NCBI GenBank assembly: GCA_965200795.1 | Contig: CBDAVB010000013.1 | Location: 310,001-374,000, forward strand | DNA: 64,000 nt | Direction: 5' to 3' | Source: Parashewanella sp965200795 | GTDB taxonomy: Bacteria; Pseudomonadota; Gammaproteobacteria; Enterobacterales; Shewanellaceae | In this document: piece by piece, positions 33,691 to 44,900 of the stretch | Numbering within the stretch: position 1 is the first letter of the stretch | How the letters are laid out: every line of letters begins with the position of its first letter | Program-made: the position numbers and the translations under genes | Notes under the pieces: generated by a model | The model's input: only the letters and a program-made list of their open reading frames with translations | What the model was told of the DNA's origin: nothing | Database searches by the model: none

Positions 33691-36264
33691 ATGCGACTTG
33701 ACAGGATGACCACAAAGTTTCAGCAGGCGCTCTCGGACGCGCAATCTCTCGCGCTTGGTAAAGATCACCAGTATATCGAACCCGTTCATTTAATGTCAGC
33801 GCTGCTGAGTCAGGACGGCACGACTATCGCGCCGCTGCTCAATGAAGCGGGAATTAACGTAAAAGCACTGCGCTCGGGTTTATCTGAGGAACTTGAACGC
33901 TTACCCGTGGTTGAGGGTGCCGGCGCTGACGTTCAGCTTTCGCAGGCCTCGGGGCGGGTGCTCAACCTGTGCGACAAGATGGCGCAAAAGCTTCAGGACA
34001 AGTTTATTTCGAGCGAGCTGTTTGTTCTCGCGGCGTTAGAGGCTAATGACACACTGACGAAGTTATTAAAAGATAACGGCGCGACTAAAGATAAACTGGA
34101 AAAAACCATTGAACGGTTCAGAGGCGGTAAAACCGTGGACGACGCCAGTGCGGAAGACCAACGCCAGGCATTGAAAAAATATACGGTTGATCTGACTGAG
34201 CGTGCCGAGCAAGGTAAGTTAGATCCCGTCATCGGCCGGGATGAGGAAATCCGCCGTACGGTGCAAGTGCTGCAGCGGCGCACGAAAAATAACCCGGTAT
34301 TAATCGGTGAGCCGGGAGTCGGTAAAACGGCGATTGTCGAGGGACTGGCTCAGCGTATCGTAAACGGCGAAGTGCCTGAAGGCATCAAAAACAAACGGGT
34401 TTTATCCTTAGATATGGGCGCCTTGATCGCGGGCGCGAAATATCGCGGCGAATTTGAGGAGCGTTTAAAAGCCGTACTTAATGAGCTGGCTCAGCAAGAA
34501 GGGCAAATTATTCTGTTCATTGATGAATTGCATACCATGGTCGGCGCCGGTAAAACCGACGGAGCCATGGATGCCGGTAACATGCTCAAGCCCGCGCTTG
34601 CCCGCGGAGAGCTTCACTGCGTCGGCGCGACAACGCTGGATGAATATCGCCAGTACATCGAAAAGGACGCCGCTTTAGAGCGTCGTTTTCAGAAAGTGCT
34701 GGTGGAAGAGCCGGATGTGGCGTCAACCATCGCCATTCTCCGGGGATTGAAAGAGCGTTATGAGCTGCATCATCATGTGGAAATTACCGATCCCGCGATT
34801 GTGGCGGCGTCGACCATGTCTCATCGTTATATCTCGGACAGAAAGCTGCCCGATAAAGCCATTGATTTAATCGATGAGGCGGCGTCATCAATCCGTATGC
34901 AAATGGACTCAAAACCTGAGCCGTTAGACCGGCTGGAGCGCCGAGCGATTCAGCTTAAGCTTGAGGAGCAGGCGTTGATTAAAGAAAAAGACGAAGCCAG
35001 CGCGAAACGGCTGGAGGATTTACGGGCGACGTTAAATGACGTTGAGCGTGAGGTGGCTGAGCTCAATGAAGTGTGGCATTCAGAAAAAGCCGCGTTAGCC
35101 GGCACTCAGCACATTAAAGCCGATTTAGAGCAGGCAAGGCATGATCTTGAGGTGGCTCGCCGCGCGAGTGATTTAACCCGTATGTCGGAGCTGCAATACG
35201 GCAAAATCCCTGAGTTAGAAAAGCAGTTGGATTTAGCGTCACAAGCTGAGATGCAGGATATGACGCTGCTGCGTAATAAGGTCACCGATGTTGAAATCGC
35301 CGAGGTGCTTTCTAAGGCGACGGGAATTCCGGTGGCTAAAATGCTGGAAGGTGAAAAAGAAAAACTGCTGCAGATGGAAGACGCGCTCCATCAGCGTGTG
35401 ATCGGTCAGAATGAAGCGGTTGACGCGGTGGCGAACTCAATTCGCCGCAGCCGGGCGGGTTTGTCCGACCCGAATCGTCCGATCGGCTCATTCCTGTTTT
35501 TAGGTCCGACGGGTGTCGGTAAGACTGAGCTTTGTAAGTCACTGGCGACGTTCTTATTCGATACCGAAGCGGCGCTGGTTCGAATTGATATGTCGGAGTT
35601 TATGGAGAAACACTCCGTTGCCCGTCTGGTCGGCGCGCCTCCGGGATATGTGGGTTATGAGGAAGGGGGGTATCTGACCGAAGCGGTCCGGCGTAAGCCT
35701 TATTCAGTCATTCTGCTCGATGAAGTGGAAAAAGCGCACCCTGACGTGTTTAATATCTTACTTCAGGTGCTGGATGACGGGCGATTAACGGACGGTCAGG
35801 GCCGTACGGTAGATTTCAGAAATACCGTGGTGATCATGACGTCTAACTTAGGTTCTGACATCATTCAGGAACACGCTTCCTCATTAAATTATGAGGAAAT
35901 GAAGCAAGCGGTAATGGGCGTGGTGAGTCAGAATTTCCGCCCGGAATTCCTGAATCGTATTGATGAGACCGTAGTGTTCCACTCGTTAGCGCGGGAACAC
36001 ATCAAACACATTGCCGGTATTCAGATTGACAATCTTCATCGCCGCTTAGCGGACAGAGATTACTCGCTGGAACTGAGCGATGAGGCGTTAGACTTGATAG
36101 CCGAGGCCGGATTTGACCCTGTTTACGGCGCGAGACCGCTTAAGAGAACGATTCAGACCGAAATTGAAAATCCGCTGGCGCAGCAAATATTACAGGGAAA
36201 GCTGCTGCCGGGTAAAGCCATTAAGGTGGTGAGAAGTAACTCTGAGCTCACCTTTTCTCAGTAA
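33691..36264 (+). CDS. clpB: ATP-dependent disaggregase ClpB
   Basis: 857 residues, the same length as E. coli ClpB and collinear with it. The Clp N domain (1-150) is followed by AAA-1 with Walker A GEPGVGKTAIVEG and Walker B ILFIDELHTMVGAG, the M-domain coiled coil (about 410-525), and AAA-2 with GPTGVGKTELCK and VILLDEVEKAHPDV. It works with DnaK to rescue aggregated proteins. A strong AAGGAGG site precedes the ATG and a sigma-32-type promoter lies upstream. The stop TAA coincides with the left end of an inserted IS element; the C-terminal residues (VVRSNSELTFSQ) look natural, so the protein is probably intact. Confidence 0.98.
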   Translation: MRLDRMTTKFQQALSDAQSLALGKDHQYIEPVHLMSALLSQDGTTIAPLLNEAGINVKALRSGLSEELERLPVVEGAGADVQLSQASGRVLNLCDKMAQKLQDKFISSELFVLAALEANDTLTKLLKDNGATKDKLEKTIERFRGGKTVDDASAEDQRQALKKYTVDLTERAEQGKLDPVIGRDEEIRRTVQVLQRRTKNNPVLIGEPGVGKTAIVEGLAQRIVNGEVPEGIKNKRVLSLDMGALIAGAKYRGEFEERLKAVLNELAQQEGQIILFIDELHTMVGAGKTDGAMDAGNMLKPALARGELHCVGATTLDEYRQYIEKDAALERRFQKVLVEEPDVASTIAILRGLKERYELHHHVEITDPAIVAASTMSHRYISDRKLPDKAIDLIDEAASSIRMQMDSKPEPLDRLERRAIQLKLEEQALIKEKDEASAKRLEDLRATLNDVEREVAELNEVWHSEKAALAGTQHIKADLEQARHDLEVARRASDLTRMSELQYGKIPELEKQLDLASQAEMQDMTLLRNKVTDVEIAEVLSKATGIPVAKMLEGEKEKLLQMEDALHQRVIGQNEAVDAVANSIRRSRAGLSDPNRPIGSFLFLGPTGVGKTELCKSLATFLFDTEAALVRIDMSEFMEKHSVARLVGAPPGYVGYEEGGYLTEAVRRKPYSVILLDEVEKAHPDVFNILLQVLDDGRLTDGQGRTVDFRNTVVIMTSNLGSDIIQEHASSLNYEEMKQAVMGVVSQNFRPEFLNRIDETVVFHSLAREHIKHIAGIQIDNLHRRLADRDYSLELSDEALDLIAEAGFDPVYGARPLKRTIQTEIENPLAQQILQGKLLPGKAIKVVRSNSELTFSQ

Positions 36265-37789
36265 TTAGTCGGTACTGAAAAACATAACTTCAAGATTTAA
36301 AATGTACGGCATCTGATTTACGCAAAATTCAGAGCCGTACCCAAAAGCAACATTTCTTATATTTCGCATCAATTTCACTACAAAATAGCCAAAACTCACC
36401 ATCTTTTTCGAGCAAAAAGAAAATGGCTAACCACTTTCTCAGGTTCCAGGCACACGCAGCCGTTAGAAGGTTTATTGAGTCGCCAACACTGCCTTTTAAC
36501 CAGTTCTTAAGAGCCTAAAATCACTCTTCAAATGCCCGATTACTGGTTCAATTGTTGCCCGTTTTTTACAGAGTTCACTTTTGCGTTTTCTCTTTGCTTG
36601 CGAGTCCCGTTTTAATGGCCGACTAGGGATAACAACTTCTTGGTCAACATACTGCTTACACCCTTTATAGCCTTTATCTACAACGGCTGTAGTGATTTTA
36701 CTCTTTCGGTGTTTATGGGCATGGTCAAGTGCAGGCTTAAGCAATTTTGAGTCGTGTTCATGCTCGTCATGACTGGCGACACCGATGATTAATTGACTCT
36801 GCTCTGTGAGCACGACAGAAGCCTTTTTACCATACTCGTATGGCTTATGGTCTTTGCCTTTCCCTACGCAGTAAACATCGGGTTCATGAAGACTGTAAAT
36901 CTTGTTCTTGTCTTTACGTTGCTGTGTAATGGCTTTTTCATAATTAGTAAAATTCTCTTTTTGTAAATCAATAAGTTCTTGTGGAAGTTTGCGTTGTAGC
37001 TCCCTTAAAAGCTTGCCTGCGATAACACGCAACCTTTTTAACGCTCTTCTGGCTTTGCTTCGATTTTTGGCATGTCTAAAGCCTCGACAGTCAATGCGTA
37101 GCTGTTTAACTTCTTTGACATAAATACGTCTTTGCTTGATCCCAAATACTTTGGCTAGTTTATTGACTCGATTAATCACTTTGATGGCAAGCTTGCTATC
37201 TGTCGGATAAGTAATGGCTTTTTCTTGGACGGTTGTATCAACGTACACGGTGTCATCTTCAGCTTTGTCACCGTGTAAAGCCACAGATAATGCAAAGATT
37301 TTTTCACAGCCTTTTTCACCGATGCGCTTACGAAAAACACTGAGTTCACTGGCATCACAAGGGCGTGCTGTTTGAAACTCTGTCTCACCACAAAACACTT
37401 GAAAATACACGTTCATCAGCCATTGTTCGACCAAGGCTTCATCGCTCAATTTGTAGAGCTGCTTGAGTATTAGCAAACCGCACATCAACCGAATTGGCTT
37501 CGCTTTACGGCCTAATTTTTTGTATAACGGCTTGAACTCTTCTTCCAACGCTCGCCAATCAAAGGCATTAGCTAAAATGAGTAAAGGGTGAGTTTGCAGA
37601 AGTTGGTCTGTGATATTAAACAGACTGGCATGAGGTAAATTTGACGGGCTTTCTTTGAGCATTTTTAGCACCCAAAACGACCAGAAACCATAGGTTAACT
37701 ATATCATTTCTGGTCGAAATTGAATGTATCAAATAGCTATATTTTATTAGCGATCAGAATGTTAGATGTTTTTCATGATCGACTAATTA
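36262..37789. mobile_element. IS5-like insertion sequence
   Basis: About 1.5 kb bounded by imperfect inverted repeats. The left end starts TAATTAGTCGGTACTG and the right end, read on the opposite strand, starts TAATTAGTCGATCATG; about 21 of 24 positions match, both ending in TGAAAAACAT. TAATTA at both edges is palindromic, so it may be a target duplication rather than part of the repeat. A subterminal hairpin GTACGGC/GCCGTAC lies at 36304-36340. The element carries one DDE transposase gene, inactivated by a frameshift, so this copy is probably not autonomous. Confidence 0.85.
36329..37671 (-). pseudogene. IS5-family DDE transposase, frameshifted near the C-terminus
   Basis: The main frame (36496-37671) codes 391 residues with the DDE residues in VYVDTTVQEKAITYPTDSKL, TTAVVDKGYKG and KKRATIEPVIGHLKSDFR. 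It stops early after RLLRTG. In another frame directly downstream (toward 36329) the missing tail is readable: WLKGSVGDSINLLTAA then CAWNLRKWLA, the normal end of IS5 transposases. One A lost in the AAGAACTGG stretch explains the shift, since adding it gives RLLRNWLKG. Ribosomal frameshifting is possible but no slippery heptamer is seen. Confidence 0.85.
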
Positions 37790-37803
37790 TTCCGCGCCCG
37801 CTA

Positions 37804-37828
37804 AAACCCGTGTCTCGCGGGTTTGTTT
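37804..37828 (+). terminator. Intrinsic terminator, probably the original clpB terminator
   Basis: AAACCCG (37804-37810), 7-nt loop, CGGGTTT (37818-37824), then GTTT. It lies just outside the right end of the IS element, facing the direction of clpB. It was probably within 40 nt of the clpB stop before the insertion. Confidence 0.6.
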
Positions 37829-37896
37829 CAGTTTATATTCAGTGAGTGTGTGATAAGGTCTTAGTAATCATTAAATATCGTTAACGGGGAAATACT

Positions 37897-38649
37897 TTGG
37901 CAGCAGGCGGCTCTCATCGGATCAGGGATAAAGTAATGAATCTTTACTCTGAAGATCCCACGGTTAAATCGACAACAGAAAAACAACACAAAAGACGGTA
38001 TAGATTAACGCACGGAGTTAATTGCTTTACTGCGGCGGTCGTATCACAAGCTCAAGAGACTGAACATTTTCACTATGAAAATGTTCCGGCGGAACGGAGT
38101 CGTTATGATATTAGGCGGGAAGTTTCAGAATACCAAAATCAGCAAGTTGCTCATTCAGAGACTAAAAATCGCACAGCACGGGTGCGGTCTGTCGCTGCTG
38201 TCAATGAAACGATAGAAGCCTTGCTGAATCTGTTTGAAAACAGCGATCGGTTGCTGTTTTTACGGTTTTTGCATCAAAAAGATTGCTGCCTGAAATCTGA
38301 ATATCAAAAGATATTGAAACTGAAACTGGCGTTAATAAATTATTTAGCGACTAAAGGACTGCGTATTACCTTTGGTAAGTCCTCAGCCGCATATGTTCAT
38401 CCTATAGAAGCCACGGATTTAGAGCCTTACCGGGCGTTGTTAAATCGGCTGAAAGAGGACGTTTTGATCATTCGCTGCGCATTTGATAAATTCTGTCATA
38501 TGACCGGTGACAGCGACCGTCGAAACTTATTTATATTTGTTAATTTTGAACCGTTAAGTGACCTCGCGGACTTCCTCGGAAAACTTATCTCTGATTTTAA
38601 ATCACAAGCACGGGCATCAGGATCGCTCTATAAATTTACTGAGGTTTGA
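37897..38649 (+). CDS. Hypothetical protein, family not recognised
   Basis: About 250 residues if read from TTG 37897, which has GGGGAAA upstream; an ATG at 37936 gives 237. The first 100 residues are polar and Arg/Glu/Thr-rich, probably disordered. Residues about 105-250 are helical, with ALLNLFENSDRLLFLRFLHQKDCCLKSEYQKI. No signal or membrane segment is seen. It is flanked by the IS element and the acetyltransferase gene and may be accessory. Function is unknown. Confidence 0.65.
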   Translation: MAAGGSHRIRDKVMNLYSEDPTVKSTTEKQHKRRYRLTHGVNCFTAAVVSQAQETEHFHYENVPAERSRYDIRREVSEYQNQQVAHSETKNRTARVRSVAAVNETIEALLNLFENSDRLLFLRFLHQKDCCLKSEYQKILKLKLALINYLATKGLRITFGKSSAAYVHPIEATDLEPYRALLNRLKEDVLIIRCAFDKFCHMTGDSDRRNLFIFVNFEPLSDLADFLGKLISDFKSQARASGSLYKFTEV

Positions 38650-38706
38650 ACTCATTAGTTTTTGTTTGTTAGGATTAACAGAACACAAAAATAAACCAGG
38701 GACGTT

Positions 38707-39204
38707 ATGAATTCAGTTACGGTTCGCCATTCCGCCGAGGCCGATATTCCGGCCATTGTTGATTTGTATAAACAGCGCAGCGTTTATGCCAATACCCTGC
38801 AGCATCCTTACCCTAACCTTACCTACTGGACCCGGCGTCTGACTCATCTCCCGGAAGGAAGCTACAGTTTAGTCGCTGAAATTGACGGCCGCCTTGTCGG
38901 TCAGTTAGGTCTTGATGTTTGCGCCGGGCCAAGGCGTAAGCATGTCGCTAACTTAGGTATGGGGGTCTGCGAGTCGGCCCGCCGGAAAGGCGTCGGTAAA
39001 GCTTTACTCGACGCCGCGTTAGAACTTGCTCATAACTGGCTCGCGGTAACCCGGATAGAACTTGAGGTCTATACCGATAATCACGCCGCGATTAACTTAT
39101 ATGAGAGCCTCGGTTTCGTTATTGAGGGGCAAATGAGGGATTACGCTTTTCGGGACGGCGTGTACATTGATGCCTATCTGATGTCGCACATGACGCGTCA
39201 ATAA
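38707..39204 (+). CDS. aaaT: GNAT acetyltransferase, AaaT/YhhY-like
   Basis: 165 residues. It resembles E. coli AaaT (YhhY), an L-amino-acid N-acetyltransferase, along its length: VYANTLQHPYP, the acetyl-CoA loop ARRKGVGKALLDAAL, ELEVYTDNHAAINLYESLGFVIEG and the C-terminal YAFRDGVYIDAYLM. It would acetylate free amino acids such as phenylalanine or methionine, although the physiological substrate is unknown. It is monocistronic. The assignment to the GNAT family is certain; the orthology is likely. Confidence 0.88.
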   Translation: MNSVTVRHSAEADIPAIVDLYKQRSVYANTLQHPYPNLTYWTRRLTHLPEGSYSLVAEIDGRLVGQLGLDVCAGPRRKHVANLGMGVCESARRKGVGKALLDAALELAHNWLAVTRIELEVYTDNHAAINLYESLGFVIEGQMRDYAFRDGVYIDAYLMSHMTRQ

Positions 39205-39305
39205 ACGGTATCACGCCGCGATATTCATTTAACTGGAACTTTAAGCGGATTGCGCTAAATTTATAAGGCGATAACTTTGTTGTTTTTCATTGAAGGGAGT
39301 CAATA

Positions 39306-41501
39306 ATGAAAATTAAGTTGGTTTTTTTATGTATAGCCGGTTCATTACTCGCCGCGTGCGGCGGTGACAGTTCTCATTCTTCCCCGACCCCTGAATTGAC
39401 AAGTTCGGTTTCCGGTACAGTGCTCGACGATCCTTTATCAAACGCGACAGTGTGTTTCGATGAAAACAAGGATATGAGTTGTGACGGAGAGCGGTTTTCC
39501 ACTGTATCAGAAGCTCAGGGTCTGTATCATTTTAAGGACGTACCGGTATCCGTCATTGAAAAAGTAAATCTGCTGGCCGAAGTATCCGCGGAAACCTTTA
39601 ACGACAGAACCGGTCAGCCGGTTGAAAGGCCCTACAAACTGAAAAGCTACATCGGCTGTGACTCAGTCATTTCTCCCTTAACTTCAATCGTTCAGCACTT
39701 TGTTGAGCTGCAAAACAGCGTAACTGAAGCCGAACGTATCGCAAAGCGCAAGCTGATGACAGAGCTGCCTTTATGTAACGATTACTACTCGCAAAGCTCG
39801 AATTCGGAGCTGACTGAATTTCAGCGAAATGAACATCGCTATCTGAACCAGATGGCTAACATCTTCGCGGGTTATACGGGTATGAACATGGAAGCGGCGA
39901 TTAACAGTTTAGTTCCAAACGTCGTTCCCTATCAGGAGATATCCGGCGTGGTAACGCAGCATCAGTTAAATCATATAAGCTCCGCCGTTAAGGACGTGAT
40001 TGCGATTAATTATCCTGTTGAGCCCGCCGTTTCTGAGGAAAGTCAGGCACCGCTGAAAGCGGACGCCGCCAAGATCGGTAACGTGAATTTTTTCACGGCT
40101 TATTTTTCTGAGCTTGAAAACAGTAAGACACTCATGATCCTGAATCCCGCTCAAAGGGATCTGGCAGACGAAGCCCGGGTAATGGCGGCCAGGAAGAGCG
40201 TTAGTCCCGCTGATATCGTTACTCCGCTGCTGCTGTCTGATGAATCCTCAAATGGAATTTACCTGTATCACGACATTTATACTAAAGAGGACGGCGCGCT
40301 TTTATATACCGGCAGTTACAGTGATTATCAGCCTTCTGAAGAATCCGGCTATCATCAGTTTCAGAATCAGCATCGTGCTTATTCATGGAATTTTGATACG
40401 GACAGATTTGAGGATGCTGAGAATGATCAGACAGTAATTGAACAAGGATTACCGGCGTTTAATCTCAATTATACCGCTTACGGCCGTTACACATTCGGCT
40501 CTGACCAGGCGTGGCGGGAAATCAGAGACACGGGGGATTACAACAATGACCAGATTGATCTTAATCAGGTAAGGCTGGATTATGTCAGCTCATCAGGAAC
40601 TTCAACTGAAAGTGAAAGCTACATTTATAAGGCCAAAAGATACCCTGTTTCGGGAGAGAACAGTATATTAGGACGAAAGATAAGCTCTTTATTTTATCTT
40701 CAGGAAGGTATCGATTTGTGGGATCAGGTTATCGAACCGGATTTTCGGTTTTACCGTGTCAGTCCGGGTGGTCTTTTCAATATTTTTAATGTTAGCCTGT
40801 CTGTAACCGCTTATGATTTAACCGTAATCGCGGCGAAAGACTATATGATTCGTGTCGAAGACAGTGATTGCTTTGATAGCGGCGATATCAGTTATTTATG
40901 CCCGACGCTTCCAATGTTGATTCCGAATCAGTCGTATAGTCAGACTACAGGTGGTTCAACCGGGCAAACTGATAACCTGAGGTATTCATTTAATGAATCA
41001 GGTAATAACTTTGACGCGTTGATACCAAGGCAGGGAAACCCTGTTCAGCCGCCGCCTTACAACCTGACACATATGCCGGTACTCTCTAAGCGGGGCGATA
41101 ATTATGTCGCGGCGCAACTGCATTTTAATAATAAAGCCACTTTTTATCTTATTGACAGCACCTCACTGGATGAAAAAACCTACAATACAAGCGGCTATCC
41201 GATTAAAATTGAGGCGACTGTTTTGGCGGATGACGCGGATTGGAGGCAAGAAACCAGAAATCTCGGTCGTATCATTGTGCTTTCAATACCTGAGGCGGTA
41301 AAGCGCCATGCCCCTGATCTGAGCAGTCAAATTATTATATACCGTGATCAAAGCTCTCTGAAAGCGGCGGAAATTGTATTCGAAAACGATGTCATACGAG
41401 ACGGCGTTTTTGCCTTAGATTCCGCCGGGAACTCACAAGTTATTAATGCGATAAATAAAGAGAGACTAAGGGAGTTAGAAATACTGCGGCCGTTATTGTA
41501 A
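39306..41501 (+). CDS. Large lipoprotein, function unknown
   Basis: 731 residues with an N-terminal lipoprotein signal, LAACGGDSSHSSPTPEL, giving a lipidated Cys20 and Gly/Asp context allowing outer-membrane sorting. A Ser/Pro linker leads to a Cna_B/carboxypeptidase-regulatory-like module (VSGTVLDDPLSNATVCFDENKDMSCDG...) of about 90 residues, a pattern seen in many surface lipoproteins. The remaining about 600 residues are rich in Tyr/Asp/Asn with beta character and are not recognised. A good ribosome binding site (GAAGGGAG) precedes it and a strong intrinsic terminator follows, so it is a single-gene unit. Confidence 0.8.
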   Translation: MKIKLVFLCIAGSLLAACGGDSSHSSPTPELTSSVSGTVLDDPLSNATVCFDENKDMSCDGERFSTVSEAQGLYHFKDVPVSVIEKVNLLAEVSAETFNDRTGQPVERPYKLKSYIGCDSVISPLTSIVQHFVELQNSVTEAERIAKRKLMTELPLCNDYYSQSSNSELTEFQRNEHRYLNQMANIFAGYTGMNMEAAINSLVPNVVPYQEISGVVTQHQLNHISSAVKDVIAINYPVEPAVSEESQAPLKADAAKIGNVNFFTAYFSELENSKTLMILNPAQRDLADEARVMAARKSVSPADIVTPLLLSDESSNGIYLYHDIYTKEDGALLYTGSYSDYQPSEESGYHQFQNQHRAYSWNFDTDRFEDAENDQTVIEQGLPAFNLNYTAYGRYTFGSDQAWREIRDTGDYNNDQIDLNQVRLDYVSSSGTSTESESYIYKAKRYPVSGENSILGRKISSLFYLQEGIDLWDQVIEPDFRFYRVSPGGLFNIFNVSLSVTAYDLTVIAAKDYMIRVEDSDCFDSGDISYLCPTLPMLIPNQSYSQTTGGSTGQTDNLRYSFNESGNNFDALIPRQGNPVQPPPYNLTHMPVLSKRGDNYVAAQLHFNNKATFYLIDSTSLDEKTYNTSGYPIKIEATVLADDADWRQETRNLGRIIVLSIPEAVKRHAPDLSSQIIIYRDQSSLKAAEIVFENDVIRDGVFALDSAGNSQVINAINKERLRELEILRPLL

Positions 41502-41529
41502 AGATATCAGCGCGGATTACTTTAATGAA

Positions 41530-41565
41530 AAGTCCCGCGGCCGGATAATCCGCGGGACTTTTTTT
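41530..41565 (+). terminator. Intrinsic terminator of the 731-residue lipoprotein gene
   Basis: AAGTCCCGCGG (41530-41540) pairs perfectly with CCGCGGGACTT (41550-41560) and is followed by a seven-T run. Confidence 0.92.
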
Positions 41566-41680
41566 ATTATTCCCCGTCGGCTGAACGTCAGAAAATCTGA
41601 GAAATTTACGGTCAGCCGTTTAGGGGCTCTGTCCCATAATCCTGAAAAGCTCTGGCGGATACGTTCTCAGGCGCGTAAAA

Positions 41681-41710
41681 ATTACCGGCATAAAAAACTG
41701 TCGTTATTTC
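41681..41710 (+). repeat. Intergenic repeat core, direct copy
   Basis: ATTACCGGCATAAAAAACTG followed by TCGTTATTTC, the fullest version of the core shared by six intergenic places. The rest of the 411-nt gap (41502-41912) holds the terminator upstream and AT-rich DNA downstream with no gene. Confidence 0.8.
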
Positions 41711-41960
41711 TTTTGTTGATAGCAAGACATAGCCCGCGGCAGGCAGTTATTCCGCTTTTCGATAAATTAAGATGAATTAAAGCGGTCAGCTGATTTTTGT
41801 TTAGGATAATTAATCTACGCTTATACTTTTTTAATGTTTTATTTTTTATCGCTTTTTCAGGCCGGCGTTAACGGGGGAGCCGTTTTTTTGCTTTAAGATA
41901 CAGATATACGGGTTGGTGAGGTTTATAATACGCTATCTGACAATTCATACTTATCAAGAT

Positions 41961-44900
41961 ATGAGCGAAGCCAGTCGATCAATTCAAACGGAAAAGTCAA
42001 CTACAATTGCTTCAGCCGCCGCAATTGATGATAAGACCGCATCAGGCCGTGAGCAGGCTATTTATAGCGGACAACACGAATATGTTGTCAGATCCGGTAA
42101 AAAAAGCGGAGCCTGTGAGCAGATGCGCGGGGTAACGGGCACTGTGTTCCGGTGTCCTGAATCTGTATCGCAAGATTCGTTTATTCGACGTGAATCAATG
42201 CGAAAACTGACACTTACAGATATCGACGGATTCAACAACGTCAGAGCGGAGCCTTACCGCACTCAAAGAACAAAGAACTGTTCAGCAAAAACACGACAAG
42301 TAACCTCTGACTTGTCTGGTGCCGGTAAGCGGCAGCCGGAAGGATTAACAGAGCTCATTGATTTAATGAGTCAGAATATGGTGTTAGTGGAGTGTAATAA
42401 TTATCTGAACAACGACATGATGATCGATACGTCAATTGAACATTTGCATTTGTTCATTAAAAAATACAAGGACTGTAAAACGGGTAAATCCAGAAACAAA
42501 GCTGATAACTATATCGCCGCCGCGATAGACGCTCTGCCGCGGGAAGAGCTGATAAAAAAAATAGCGGGGGAGAATGTCTATGAGCTGACGGCTAAGACCC
42601 TCTGTTTCAGTGCCGTGCGTTTACTCATAAGACACGCGGAGAAAAATCATTCATTTTATCAGGAGACGAGCGACGGCCGGTCCGTTACAGTGAAAGAGTT
42701 TTTTTTGACATATAAAAGTGATGAGCTTTTTTTGTACATGCTGGAACATATCCTTACGGATATAGGCATTAAAGAAATAATCCGGTTATCAGCCGTTGAA
42801 GGTCAAAATATGACCCGGCAGAGGATTGAAAACATTTTGATGCTATTTGATATGGTTTTATTGTCACAAGCTGAAGTCGGGGTATTATATGAGGCAACCC
42901 AAAAAATATGCCGGCCTTTAAAAGAAATTAACGAATTCATAAGTCTTGATATTTTAATGAACGTTTTCGGACATCAAATAAAACATAAAACCATTTCGTA
43001 TCATGAAATAGCAAAAACTCACACTCTTTGCCTTTTAAAGGGTTTAATGAAACAACGTGGTCATATATCCTCATTTCTTCATCTGCTGTCTTCAAGGTAT
43101 ATAAAACTCGATTTCAGTGATGTTTGCTTTATTGTTTGTAAAAGTCCGGACTTATTCAATGACATGAATTTTATCCGGTTTTTAGTATCTCAAAAAAAAA
43201 TTGACCCATTGGTTTCTAATGATCTTCTTGAAGAAGGAATACTCATCCTCCTGAGATTCAACAGCGAACTACCGAAGGCTCTTATTAAAGTCACGGATAT
43301 TTTTAAGCAGTCAGAATCCGGCTGTATGACTATAATGTCGCGAATAGACTTTAATAAACTGGGGCAGTTTCTTCTGAATCGTTATTGTGTCGAGTTGATT
43401 CAATTTTTTATAAATCAGGGAATGATGAAATTTGAACAGTTTATGCCGTCACAAATAACGGATTTGATCTATTCTTTAATAGGGCGATGTATAAATAACG
43501 CAAATGAAATTAAAATTTTAGAGACGCAAAAAAAAAGCTTAAAAACAGAAAGTGAAAATCAACGGTGGTCATTTCCGGAAGATGATGAGGCTTATCCGGC
43601 AATAGCAATAAATAACGAGTTGTCGGCGGTAAAATCAAGAATAAAAAATAATAAAAAACTCCTTATTAAGCTTTTTACATCTGACTTTATAAAGGGTATT
43701 AATTCAAAATATCCTGTCATTGGCGTTAAAGATCTTGAAAAATTAATTGACGCCGGCCTTTACCAGTGTTGCAAAGGGGGGCTGGAACTGGCTGATATTA
43801 CTGAAGTGGACACTTCCTTAATTTGTAAGGTTATTGATAAATATACCGACACAAAGGAGATTAAAGCGTTCCTGACTCGTATAACAGACACAAAATGGGG
43901 AACCGAATATCAATATGATCAACTCGCGTCCGTAATTGTCGTACGAAAAAAATACCAATTATTAAATATACTTCAAACGAAGATTCCTAACCCGTCAGAT
44001 GAACTTATCAGACGCGTACATGATGATTTAATCTTCGCGTCATTCTATTCATTAAATCATTACAGAACCTTGTTATCCTGCTTCCTTGTAAAGGTGAATG
44101 AAAATCATATTTTGAATTTAATTTTAAGACAAGTGCCTGTTAAAGCATTAAGAGTTGCGATAAATCATTTAGATGATCCTTTCATCTTGCTTGCCCCCGT
44201 TTTTAGCTTTCAGTTTAAAAGGTTAGATGAGGACAAGCTGTGGAAATATCATAAGCCAAAATCAGATGGGAGGAGAAAAAGCGCTTACTCGAAAGCCTTG
44301 GCAAGCTCAGAAAGTAAAGGTGACCTGACAGATGACCAGTGTGAAGACGATTATTGTACATTCAGAACAACGAAAACGAGTGTATTGCTTTACGCGTGTT
44401 TTAATGAAAGAGATGATTATGCTGAAGTTATAATAAACGCGTGTATAGAGAAAGACCCTGATTTCACGGTCTTGAAAGAAGCGCTCATAAACGGAACGGA
44501 GGAACTGATAAAGCAAAGAAAATGTGAAGTTGAAATTCTGGCGCATAAAGCAGCGGAAGTTCAGGCGGATATGACAGACGCTGATAAAATCGGCCTTTAT
44601 TATTACTATATGTCAGCTAAGGGATGCAGGAAGACGAAGGATCTGCTTGAGCGTCATCTTGAGCACTTTTCAGACTTAGAATCCGCGGCGGTAAAAGCAC
44701 CTGAGAAGACAATACTCTCTGACGAACGGCTCACTGAGAGAGTCGAAATGCTCATTAAAAATAAAGACGCAATCACCGGGACTAATCTCACTGCTATCAT
44801 GGCGACGCTGAAGGAACGGACTCAAAATCTCGTCAGACAATCTGAGATCACTCAAAAAGAGCTTGAGGAAACGAAAGCGGAACTCATGGAGAAAGATAAA

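Noticed and set aside
36304..36340. Hairpin GTACGGC/GCCGTAC as the clpB terminator
   Set aside because: It lies inside the left end of the IS element and has no T-run; the terminator at 37804 is the better candidate.
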